DNA from: Acidobacteriota bacterium | GTDB taxonomy: Bacteria; Acidobacteriota; Polarisedimenticolia; JAPUIV01 | Direction of reading: 5' to 3' | NCBI GenBank assembly: GCA_027296665.1 | Contig: JAPUIV010000293.1 | Span: forward strand, 1-5,512 | Length of the DNA stretch: 5,512 bases | In this document: one piece after another, positions 1 to 5,512 of the stretch | Numbering within the stretch: position 1 is the first letter of the stretch | Layout of the letters: every line of letters begins with the position of its first letter | The notes under the pieces: generated by a model | Told to the model about the DNA's origin: nothing | The model's input: only the letters and a program-made list of their open reading frames with translations | Databases searched by the model: none | Program-made: the position numbers and the translations under genes

Positions 1-1
1 T

Positions 2-19
2 CATATCCCTGCTCCTCCC
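2..19 (-). promoter_or_regulatory. Shine-Dalgarno and ATG of a further operon gene leaving the window
   Basis: On the minus strand GGGAGGAG (19 to 12) is followed by a 7-base spacer and an ATG at 4 to 2. This is a strong ribosome binding site at ideal spacing, 19 bases after the glk stop. It suggests that another gene of the pgi-glk operon begins here. Only four bases of it are inside the window, so its product is unknown. A competing ATG at 27 to 25 overlaps the glk stop but would give only eight codons before a TGA at 3 to 1, so it is less likely to be a gene start. Confidence 0.55.
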
Positions 20-23
20 GCTT

Positions 24-1013
24 TCATTCCTTTTCCGCCGCGGCGACGGCAAAGCGGGCCGTGCCCAGCAGGGCGGTCCTGTCGTTCAGAATCACCTTCG
101 CCGGCATGCTTTCCACCAGGGCCTGCATGCGTCCCTTGGCAAAATACCGGCTCCGGAACGCGGCCCCTTCGAGTTTTTCGACGATCTTCGGCGCGATCCC
201 TCCTCCCAGGAACAGCCCCCCGGTCGCCATGAACTTCAACGCCAGGTTCCCCGCCTCGGCGGCGTAAAACCCGACGAACAGGTCCAATGCTTCGACGCAG
301 ACGCCACACCGGCCGGCCATACCCGCCTTCGAGATGGCAGCCGCAGGATCGGCGCGACTCATCTCCCCGGCCACGGCACGGTCCTCTTCCGCCCCCCGAT
401 GCTCCAGCAAGAACCTGTAGATATTCACCAGACCGGGTCCGGAAAGAACCCGTTCCCAGCTGACCCGCCCGAACCTCAGGGAAAGATGACGGAGGAGGGC
501 GATCTCGAGCTCCCCCGTCGGGGCAAAATCGCCATGCCCCCCCTCGGTGGCGAAGGGACGGTGCCGCTGGCCATCCCAGAACAGGCCCGCCTCCCCCAGG
601 CCGGTGCCGGCCGCGATGATGGCCCGGTTGCCGGCGGCGTCGGGCTCTCCTTCATGAATGACCTTGAAGTCGTCGGGCCCCAGGGCGGCGATGCCGTACG
701 CGTTGGCTTCCAGATCGTTGATCAGGTCGACGCGATCGAGATTCAGGTTCCTCTCCAGCAGACGGGCCTCGATGACCCAGGGGAGGTTGGTGGTCTCCGA
801 TCGGCCGTTCCGGACCGGGCCGGCGATGCCGAAGCAGGCCCGTTTGCAGGTTTCCCGCACCGGATCCAGGAACAGCCGGACGATCTGTTCGAGGCCGGAG
901 AAATCCCGGCTGGGGAAACTTTTCTGGGCGATCGGATCGAGCCGCTCCCCATCGACCGCGAAAAGCGCCAGTCTCGTGCTGGTTCCGCCGATGTCGCCGG
1001 CCAGTACTCTCAC
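24..1013 (-). CDS. glk: Glucokinase, bacterial Glk (ROK-independent) family
   Basis: Cytoplasmic enzyme that phosphorylates glucose with ATP to glucose 6-phosphate, feeding glycolysis and the pentose phosphate pathway. The 329-residue product is the usual length for proteobacterial Glk (about 320). Visible motifs: the N-terminal phosphate-binding GDIGGTS (6-12); FGIAGPV (61-67); LINDLEA (97-103), whose Asp100 matches the catalytic base of E. coli Glk; AAGTGLGEA (134-142); the glucose-binding EGGHGDFAP (157-165); ERVLSGPGLVN (187-197); GGGIAPK (270-276); and a C-terminal LLGTARFA. The family match runs end to end with no break. The start is GTG at 1013, set by GGAGG upstream; a nearby ATG at 1018 is out of frame and stops at once. 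It lies 11 bases after pgi, so the two are almost certainly co-transcribed and supply consecutive steps. Family assignment is secure; the sugar specificity is inferred from the family. Confidence 0.96.
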   Translation of the reverse strand: MRVLAGDIGGTSTRLALFAVDGERLDPIAQKSFPSRDFSGLEQIVRLFLDPVRETCKRACFGIAGPVRNGRSETTNLPWVIEARLLERNLNLDRVDLINDLEANAYGIAALGPDDFKVIHEGEPDAAGNRAIIAAGTGLGEAGLFWDGQRHRPFATEGGHGDFAPTGELEIALLRHLSLRFGRVSWERVLSGPGLVNIYRFLLEHRGAEEDRAVAGEMSRADPAAAISKAGMAGRCGVCVEALDLFVGFYAAEAGNLALKFMATGGLFLGGGIAPKIVEKLEGAAFRSRYFAKGRMQALVESMPAKVILNDRTALLGTARFAVAAAEKE

Positions 1014-1024
1014 TCCATCCCTCC
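1014..1024 (-). promoter_or_regulatory. glk ribosome binding site that decides a GTG start
   Basis: The whole pgi-glk gap reads GGAGGGATGGA on the minus strand, immediately after the TAG of pgi and before the GTG of glk. GGAGG sits 6 bases from the GTG. The ATG inside the gap reads ATG-GAG-TGA and cannot start a gene. The tight spacing suggests translational coupling to pgi. Confidence 0.75.
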
Positions 1025-2749
1025 CTACAGAACCTTCCGGATCCGATCCCGGAGGGTGGCCAGGCCGGCGCGCACCCCGGTTCCCAGATGTACGCGCAGG
1101 ACCCGCCGTTGCCGGTCGGAAAGGACCTGGAAATCGCCCATCGCCTGAGCGGCCTTGACCGCCCCGAAGGTGTACCGGCGGCCGGGTACGGGAAGATCCT
1201 CCATCTCTCCACAGGTCAACTGCAGGAACAGGCCGGAATTCGGTCCACCCTTGTAGGCCTGGCCGGTCGAGTGCAGGAACCGCGGGCCGAAACCAAGGCA
1301 GGTCGCCACACGCCGGGAATCGAGCACCAACCGGCGAATCTCCTGGAGAATTTCCCTGTTATCGGAATTCATCTCCACGTAGGCCAGAAGGGCGAAGTAG
1401 TCCCCGGTCTGGAGGCGCGCCAGGTGCGCCCCGAGCCACCGATCCAGTCCCGCGGAACCTTCCATTCCACCGGTGAGCGCGGCAGCGTTGCGCGGGTCGG
1501 TGAACAGCGCCAGGCCGTCCTCCTCCAGCAATGGGGTTTCGTCCGGGAATGCCCCCTTCTGTTCATACTCCCGGGTCAACTCGCGGGTCGCGATCTTGCT
1601 CGCCTCCACATCGGGTTGATCGAACGGATTGATACCGATGATGGAGCCGGCCACGGCGGTGGCGAACTCCCAGCGGAAAAATTCCCCGCCAAGATCGTGG
1701 GGATCGGCAACCGGGATCCGGACCACCGGGTGGCCTGCCTCTTCCAGCCGCCTGACCGCGGTTGCCTGATCGGCATCCGGATCGTTTTCCAGAACGATCT
1801 GGACGAACAACCGGTCATTGCCGTACTGTCCGGGATCCCCGAGCGGCTCCCCGTCCACCGGGATCAGTCCCTTTCCCTGTTTGCCTGTCGATTCCGCCAG
1901 CAACTGTTCGAGCCAGCCACCCAGGGCACGCAAGCGGGGGGAGGTGATCAGGGTCACCTTGTCGCGTCCCCCCATGCCGAGAACACCCAGGACCGCCCCG
2001 AGAATGACTCCGGGGTTCGCATCGGCCGGAACGGTGGCGGCGCATTCCCCCGCCATCCGGACGGCGCCGGCCAGGAACCGGGGAACGTCGATGCCCATGC
2101 ATGCGGCCGGCACCATGCCGAAATCGGACAGGGCGGAGTACCGGCCGCCGATGCCCGGCAGGCCGAAGCAGATCCGGCGGAACCGACCCCGTTCCGCCAT
2201 CTCCTGGAGAGCCGAGCGAGGATCGGTGATCGCCAGGAACCGGCTGCCGGTCTCTTCGGGACCGACTTTCTCCTTCACCCGTTCGAAGAAATATTCCTTG
2301 AAGATATTGGGCTCCAAAGTGCTTCCCGATTTGCTGGCAACGATGAACAGGGTTTGATCGAGGCGGATCCTATTTTCGGTGGAACGGATCTGGGCAGGAT
2401 CGGTGGAATCGAGGACATGGAATTCGGGAAATCGGTCCTGCTTCCCGAAGGTTCTGTTCAGGACGTCGGGGCAGAGGCTGGACCCGCCCATGCCGAGGAG
2501 AAGTATGTGGGAGAATTTCTCCCGCTGGATCTCGGCGGAGAGTGCCCGGAACCGGCCGGCCTGTTCCATCTGCCCCGCCGGGATCTCCAGCCATCCCAGC
2601 CACTTCTCTTCGCCGGCGCCGGTCCATAGAGAGGCGTCCCGCGCCCACAGGCGCCGGACTTTCTCATTCTTCCGCCAATCCTCGATCGCCCGGTCAACCC
2701 CGGTCTTCAGCTTCCCGGGCAGCTTGCATGACAGGAGAGTTGTTTCCAT
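1025..2749 (-). CDS. pgi: Glucose-6-phosphate isomerase of the transaldolase-Pgi fusion type, standing alone
   Basis: Cytoplasmic enzyme interconverting glucose 6-phosphate and fructose 6-phosphate. The 574-residue product carries the Pgi SIS-fold landmarks: LLGMGGSSLCPDV (84-96), the phosphate-binding SKSGST (139-144), the signature GGRYSALSDFG (201-211), AESTGK (285-290) with Glu286 in the place of the catalytic Glu of E. coli Pgi (MESNGK), and FDQPDVEASK (376-385) with Lys385 as the equivalent active-site lysine. I could not assign the catalytic His with confidence. LWARDASLWTG (34-44), GKGLIPVDGEPLGDP (292-306) and the C-terminal GPRFLHSTGQ (488-497) with KGGPNSG (500-506) and PVPGRRYTFG (520-529) are what I recall from the isomerase half of bifunctional transaldolase/Pgi proteins, not from E. 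coli-type Pgi. No transaldolase domain precedes it: the ATG has its own ribosome binding site and a stop codon lies 9 bases upstream. Glk follows in the same operon. Confidence 0.95.
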   Translation of the reverse strand: METTLLSCKLPGKLKTGVDRAIEDWRKNEKVRRLWARDASLWTGAGEEKWLGWLEIPAGQMEQAGRFRALSAEIQREKFSHILLLGMGGSSLCPDVLNRTFGKQDRFPEFHVLDSTDPAQIRSTENRIRLDQTLFIVASKSGSTLEPNIFKEYFFERVKEKVGPEETGSRFLAITDPRSALQEMAERGRFRRICFGLPGIGGRYSALSDFGMVPAACMGIDVPRFLAGAVRMAGECAATVPADANPGVILGAVLGVLGMGGRDKVTLITSPRLRALGGWLEQLLAESTGKQGKGLIPVDGEPLGDPGQYGNDRLFVQIVLENDPDADQATAVRRLEEAGHPVVRIPVADPHDLGGEFFRWEFATAVAGSIIGINPFDQPDVEASKIATRELTREYEQKGAFPDETPLLEEDGLALFTDPRNAAALTGGMEGSAGLDRWLGAHLARLQTGDYFALLAYVEMNSDNREILQEIRRLVLDSRRVATCLGFGPRFLHSTGQAYKGGPNSGLFLQLTCGEMEDLPVPGRRYTFGAVKAAQAMGDFQVLSDRQRRVLRVHLGTGVRAGLATLRDRIRKVL

Positions 2750-2761
2750 CTCTTTTCCTCA
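2750..2761 (-). promoter_or_regulatory. pgi ribosome binding site overlapping the upstream stop codon
   Basis: The minus strand reads TGAGGAAAAGAG directly before the pgi ATG. The TGA ends the aminopeptidase remnant, and the GAGGA that can pair with 16S rRNA overlaps it, about 7 bases from the ATG. Ribosomes finishing the remnant would stop on the pgi ribosome binding site, which fits translational coupling. Confidence 0.65.
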
Positions 2762-3091
2762 CATGCCTTCCATGAAGGCGGTGGCACGAGGCCCTTGCCG
2801 GTATTGTTCCCACAGGGCACGATCCCCGTTCCGCAAAACCAGGCGGCCCAGCTCCAGATCGACCGCGTGAAACCGGAAATGGCTGGTTGCCTTCGTCACC
2901 TTCAAGTCGATCCGGACCGATCCGGTGTACTCCTTCTGATCCGGATCGATCCTCAAATTGATCTCCTCAAAGAGCGGCACGATATCCCGGGTGAGGCGGA
3001 GCGCGTCGGCCAGTGCGTGCTGGAGGGGAACCAGGGAAAGCAGAAGAATGGCGGGGAGCAACAATCGGAACCGGGGAAATCGTACGCGCAC
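2759..3091 (-). pseudogene. N-terminal remnant of an exported M1-family aminopeptidase, first gene of the pgi operon
   Basis: The 110-residue product starts with a Sec signal peptide: basic MRVRFPRFR, a hydrophobic run at about 10-22, and an Ala-Leu-Ala cleavage motif at 26-28. The mature part, from about 31 (LRLTRDIVPLFEEINLRIDP, then YTGSVRIDLKV and FRFHAVDLELGRLVLRN), resembles the first beta strands of the N-terminal domain of M1 (PepN-like) zinc aminopeptidases. Such proteins normally run 600-900 residues. Here the frame stops at 110, so the rest of that domain and the HExxH catalytic domain are gone and pgi follows after 9 bases. The last 17 or so residues (from Trp94) do not look like M1 sequence to me and may come from the deletion joint. 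The GTG start at 3091 follows GGGAGGTGAT, an excellent match to the 16S 3' end, though only 4 bases separate GGAGG from the codon. The remnant may still be translated, but no peptidase activity is possible. A small exported protein of unknown role is the alternative. Confidence 0.72.
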
Positions 3092-3100
3092 ATCACCTCC

Positions 3101-3162
3101 CGGAAAAACGGAGTCAGGAACCGGATTTCATTGCCGATACTCCACGGCAACGGAGAAACGGA
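3101..3162. repeat. Pair of 12-base direct repeats with 50-bp period in the divergent region
   Basis: CGGAAAAACGGA at 3101-3112 and CGGAGAAACGGA at 3151-3162 differ at one base and start exactly 50 bp apart, close to five helical turns, so both would face the same side of the DNA. They flank the inverted repeat at 3131-3150. Each also contains a CGGA repeated within itself. This could be a paired regulator site, but chance in a GC-rich sequence is not excluded. Confidence 0.35.
3131..3150. promoter_or_regulatory. Perfect 6-8-6 inverted repeat between the divergent genes, possible operator
   Basis: TTGCCG (3131-3136) and CGGCAA (3145-3150) are perfect inverted copies around an 8-base spacer. 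The 20-bp dyad is typical in size for a dimeric regulator site. It lies just downstream of the expected transcription start of the minus-strand promoter candidate (-10 at 3180-3188), where a bound protein could block the M1-remnant-pgi-glk operon. It could instead form a small hairpin in the operon leader. The regulator is unknown. Confidence 0.4.
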
Positions 3163-4024
3163 TGCTCGTTGTGGGCGGCAGTATAGCACGGCGGCGGTTC
3201 CCGCCGAGATCATCACCGTCGAGGGGAGAACCTCCCGGAGAGGATCGGACGAGGTCGCATGCGAGGAACCGGTCGAGATCCGGGTGGTGGAACCGGCGAA
3301 GCAACCGCCGGCCCGTCACAGCATCGCCGTGACCATGAGGACTCCGGGAAACGATTTTGAACTGGCTGCGGGGTTCCTGTTCAGCGAGGGTGTGCTGAAA
3401 TCCCGTGAATCGATCCAGAAAATCGAGTATTGCGGGGAAAGTTCCGGGGCGGCCCAGTTCAATGTGGTCAATGTCGTCCTTGCCCCCGGTACTCCCTTCG
3501 ATCCGCGCAAATTCACGCGCAACGTCTACACCTCATCGAGTTGCGGGATCTGCGGGAAGACCTCCCTGGAGATGGTCCGATCGGTCTGCCCCGCACCCCC
3601 GACCGGCACCCTCCGGCTGAACCGGGATCTCCTCCGGAGTCTGCCCGGGAAATTGTCCTCGGCGCAGGCGATCTTTTCCCGGACCGGCGGCCTCCACGCT
3701 TCGGCGCAGTTCGACGGAACAGGGAAACTTCTTCTGATGCGCGAAGACGTCGGACGGCACAATGCCATGGACAAGGTGATCGGCAGGTTGTTCCTGGAGG
3801 GGCGGCTGCCGGCATCCGGCACCGCGATCCTGGTCAGCGGGCGGGCCAGCTTCGAACTGATCCAGAAGACCCTCATGGCCGGGATCCCGATCCTGGCCGC
3901 GGTGGGGGCGCCGAGCAGCCTGGCGATAGATATGGCCAGGGAATTCGGAATGACCCTGATCGGATTCCTCCGCGACGGCCGTTTCAACATCTATGCGGGG
4001 GAGGATCGGATCGATATCGATTAG
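3131..4024 (+). CDS. fdhD: FdhD, sulfur carrier needed for formate dehydrogenase activity
   Basis: FdhD takes sulfur from the cysteine desulfurase IscS and passes it to the bis-MGD molybdenum cofactor of formate dehydrogenase in the cytoplasm; the enzyme is inactive without it. From the TTG at 3131 the product is 297 residues, slightly long for a family of about 260-290. Landmarks: EVACEEPVEIRV (41-52), GFLFSEGV (81-88), the sulfur-transfer pair in SSCGICG (Cys138 and Cys141, matching the CxxC of E. coli FdhD), SRTGGLHA (183-190), REDVGRHNAMDK (204-215), SGRASFELIQK (236-246) and GAPSSLA (259-265). The core is complete and unbroken. The start is uncertain: no ATG is in frame between the divergent gene and residue 69. 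TTG 3131 has AGGA 11 bases upstream but lies inside an inverted repeat. The best-looking ATG, at 3162 with GGAG 6 bases ahead, is in another frame. No formate dehydrogenase gene lies in the window. Confidence 0.93.
   Translation: MPILHGNGETDARCGRQYSTAAVPAEIITVEGRTSRRGSDEVACEEPVEIRVVEPAKQPPARHSIAVTMRTPGNDFELAAGFLFSEGVLKSRESIQKIEYCGESSGAAQFNVVNVVLAPGTPFDPRKFTRNVYTSSSCGICGKTSLEMVRSVCPAPPTGTLRLNRDLLRSLPGKLSSAQAIFSRTGGLHASAQFDGTGKLLLMREDVGRHNAMDKVIGRLFLEGRLPASGTAILVSGRASFELIQKTLMAGIPILAAVGAPSSLAIDMAREFGMTLIGFLRDGRFNIYAGEDRIDID
3180..3188 (-). promoter_or_regulatory. Extended -10 promoter candidate for the pgi-glk operon
   Basis: The minus strand reads TGCTATACT, an extended -10 (TGn) followed by TATACT, which matches five of six bases of the sigma-70 consensus. 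No good -35 lies 16-18 bases upstream (about 3202-3209), as is common for extended -10 promoters. Transcription would start near 3173, giving a leader of about 80 bases before the GTG at 3091 that contains the inverted repeat. AT-rich hexamers are rare here, which adds weight. The site overlaps the proposed first codons of fdhD. Confidence 0.45.
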
Positions 4025-4044
4025 ACCGCGGGTGAATGGCGTTG

Positions 4045-4059
4045 CCCCGGTCACCGGGG
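4045..4059. terminator. Small GC hairpin between convergent genes, weak terminator candidate
   Basis: CCCCGG (4045-4050) and CCGGGG (4054-4059) form a six-pair GC stem with a TCA loop, 20 bases after the fdhD stop. The loop is the stop codon of the convergent aldolase/SDR gene read on the other strand. No T-tract follows on either strand, so this is not a classical intrinsic terminator. The stem is short, and chance is possible in such GC-rich DNA. Confidence 0.25.
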
Positions 4060-5512
4060 GAAGGCGTCGGGGAGACCCCCGTCGATGGTAAGGATGTCCC
4101 CGGTGGTGTAGCGAAACTTGTCGCTCGCGAGCAGAACCGCCAGTTCGGCCACGGCCCGGGGCGGGATCAGCGACACCCCCAGGGCATTCCGCTTCCGGTA
4201 CTCTTCCAGTTGTTCCTCCAGTGAAAGGCCCCGGCTCCGGGCGCGCGCCGCCGCGAACCGGAGAAACAGGGGGGTCTCCACCTGATCGGCGTTGATGGTG
4301 TTGACCCGGATACCATCCGGTCCCAGTTCCAGGGCGGCGGTGCGGAGCGCGTGCTGCAGGGCCGCCTTGCTGCCGCCATAGGCCGCGGCCTGGCGGCCGG
4401 GCGCGAGCGCGGCCTTGGAGACCGAGCAGATGATGGAGCCGCCGAGTTGCTGCCGCCGCATGACCCGGGCCGCCTCCCGGATGGCAGCCATGGCCCCCAG
4501 GTAATGAACATCGAGTTGCGTCTGCAGATCGGACCGGCGAAGCTCCGTCAGGGAAGAGAACCCGGGGGCCAGACCGGCGGAATAGAACAGGCAATCCAGC
4601 CCCCCGAACTCCAGGACCGTGTTCCGGACCAGGGAGGAGATGGTCGCCTCGTCGCGAACATCGACGCCGGCGGAGATCGCCCGGTGCGGGAATCGTTCCG
4701 AGATCTGCCGCGCCACCTCTCCGGCCCGGGCCGTGTCCAGGTCGGCCGCAATGACATGGGCCCCCTCCTCGGCGAACCGGATGGCGGCCGCTTCGCCGAT
4801 ACCGCTCCCCGCGCCGATGATCAGGGCAATCCGTCCGAACAGCAGTTGGCCGCGTTTCTCCCTCTGGATCTTCTCCTCCACTTTCCGCCGTTCCAGGGGC
4901 CAGTGCTCGAATTCAAACACCTCCTGCTCGGACAGGAAATGAAACCGATCGAGGCACTCGGCGTTCTCGATGGTCTTGAGAACGGCGTGGTAGCACAGAT
5001 TGGCGGCCAGGGCGTTTTCCTTGTCGGTGAAGGCGGTCACCATACCCAGTCCCGGCACCAGCAATACCTTGGCCCAGTCGGGGATCGGCTCCTGGCCTGG
5101 CTTCGCATGGCGTTCGTGATATTCCCGGTATTCCTTGTACTGAAGGGCCAGTTGTTCCCGGGCCGTTTCTATCCACTCCTCCCGCCGGCCGGAAAAGTCG
5201 ATCGACAACCACAGCGGCAACCTTCCTGCCCGGAGGACGTGATCCGGCGTCGCCATCCCGAGCCGGGAACGCTCCCGGAGGCCGTCGGCGGCGACCGCCT
5301 CCAGGGTCCGGTCGCTGGAATCGCAGTGGAGGATCACCCTCTCGCCTTTGCCCAGGAACCCCCGGAGAACCGGCAGCAAAACCTCCGCCCGATCCCGGCG
5401 GATCTCCTCCGCGGGAAGGGCGGACCTGCCCGACCCGGCCCGTCCCCTGGTCGCCCCAAAAGTCGACGCCCGCAACCTTGTGATGCGCGAACCAGATCGA
5501 ACGATGGTGATC
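4051..5512 (-). CDS. Bifunctional class II aldolase/short-chain dehydrogenase (RhaD/YuxG type), 5' end outside window
   Basis: The frame is open to the right edge, so the start and the zinc-binding aldolase domain should lie beyond it. Proteins of this family, such as B. subtilis YuxG, are about 690 residues; about 486 codons are visible. Residues below count from the TTG at 5475. The interdomain part has LLPVLRGFL (33-41), RVILHCDSS (46-54), ATPDHVLRAGRLPL (75-88) and LLVPGLGM (138-145). The SDR domain starts near 213: GAGSGIG (221-227) binds NAD(P), VDVRD is at 271-275, and Tyr366 with Lys370 (YGGSK) are catalytic, with Ser351 or Ser353 likely. IDGGLPDAF ends the protein as in the family. 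Two sites deviate: YSAG (298-301) where NNAG is usual, and His324 where the tetrad Asn is expected. Known members split a sugar phosphate such as rhamnulose 1-phosphate and oxidise the lactaldehyde; the substrate here is unknown. TTG 5475 as a true start would mean a protein without the aldolase. Confidence 0.87.
   Translation of the reverse strand, partial: ITIVRSGSRITRLRASTFGATRGRAGSGRSALPAEEIRRDRAEVLLPVLRGFLGKGERVILHCDSSDRTLEAVAADGLRERSRLGMATPDHVLRAGRLPLWLSIDFSGRREEWIETAREQLALQYKEYREYHERHAKPGQEPIPDWAKVLLVPGLGMVTAFTDKENALAANLCYHAVLKTIENAECLDRFHFLSEQEVFEFEHWPLERRKVEEKIQREKRGQLLFGRIALIIGAGSGIGEAAAIRFAEEGAHVIAADLDTARAGEVARQISERFPHRAISAGVDVRDEATISSLVRNTVLEFGGLDCLFYSAGLAPGFSSLTELRRSDLQTQLDVHYLGAMAAIREAARVMRRQQLGGSIICSVSKAALAPGRQAAAYGGSKAALQHALRTAALELGPDGIRVNTINADQVETPLFLRFAAARARSRGLSLEEQLEEYRKRNALGVSLIPPRAVAELAVLLASDKFRYTTGDILTIDGGLPDAFPR

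Noticed and set aside
24..309. Short minus-strand frame overlapping the 3' part of glk
   Set aside because: It is out of frame with a full-length, motif-complete Glk, has arginine-rich shadow composition, and its stop falls at the window edge by chance.
1088..2629. 513-codon open frame on the plus strand antisense to pgi
   Set aside because: The minus-strand frame matches Pgi throughout. The antisense product shows no family motif and is rich in Gly, Pro, Gln and Arg, as expected from GC-rich shadow frames.
2795..3130. Extending fdhD upstream to the ATG at 2795
   Set aside because: This would give 409 residues, far above the family length, and would overlap the whole conserved part of the M1 remnant on the other strand.
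4010..4021. 12-bp perfect palindrome ATCGATATCGAT at the end of fdhD
   Set aside because: It encodes the Ile-Asp-Ile-Asp C-terminus, where Ile-Asp repeats produce such palindromes; its position inside the gene gives no reason to call it a regulatory site.
4025..4050. Possible small RNA or gene between fdhD and the convergent gene
   Set aside because: Only 26 bases are available and no promoter or T-tract is present; at most a weak hairpin is there.
3533..4594. 353-codon minus-strand frame spanning fdhD and the end of the aldolase/SDR gene
   Set aside because: It crosses two well-supported genes, lacks recognisable motifs and has shadow-like composition.

Overview
The window comes from a GC-rich bacterial chromosome, densely packed and dominated by ordinary metabolic genes. 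A Sec-type signal peptide on an M1 peptidase remnant and a Glk of the proteobacterial family point to a Gram-negative organism. FdhD implies a molybdenum or tungsten formate dehydrogenase elsewhere, so the organism probably has an anaerobic or facultative metabolism. The lineage cannot be fixed from this sequence; a deltaproteobacterial-like group is only a guess. No rRNA, tRNA, CRISPR array, insertion sequence or phage gene was seen, and no stretch longer than 300 bases lacks a gene.

Left half, minus strand (about 3190 down to 1): a glucose-entry operon. In transcription order it has a probable extended -10 promoter, a 110-codon remnant of an M1 aminopeptidase (2759-3091), pgi (1025-2749), glk (24-1013), and the start codon of one more gene running off the left edge. 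Gaps are 9, 11 and 19 bases, and each start has a Shine-Dalgarno sequence. Glk makes glucose 6-phosphate and Pgi interconverts it with fructose 6-phosphate, so the two act in sequence. The Pgi resembles the isomerase half of the fused transaldolase/Pgi proteins but stands alone here.

Middle, plus strand (about 3131-4024): fdhD, divergent from the operon. The short divergent region (about 3090-3210) holds a perfect 6-8-6 inverted repeat, two near-identical 12-base repeats exactly 50 bp apart, and the minus-strand promoter candidate. The fdhD start codon is uncertain.

Right, minus strand (4051-5512): the C-terminal two thirds or so of a class II aldolase/short-chain dehydrogenase fusion of the RhaD/YuxG type, convergent with fdhD and open at the right edge. 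Its SDR domain keeps the Tyr-x-x-x-Lys pair but has unusual residues in the NNAG and tetrad-Asn positions.

No clearly new system was found. The points most worth checking are the aminopeptidase remnant that now serves as a translated leader for pgi, the repeat-rich divergent region, and the altered SDR motif positions.
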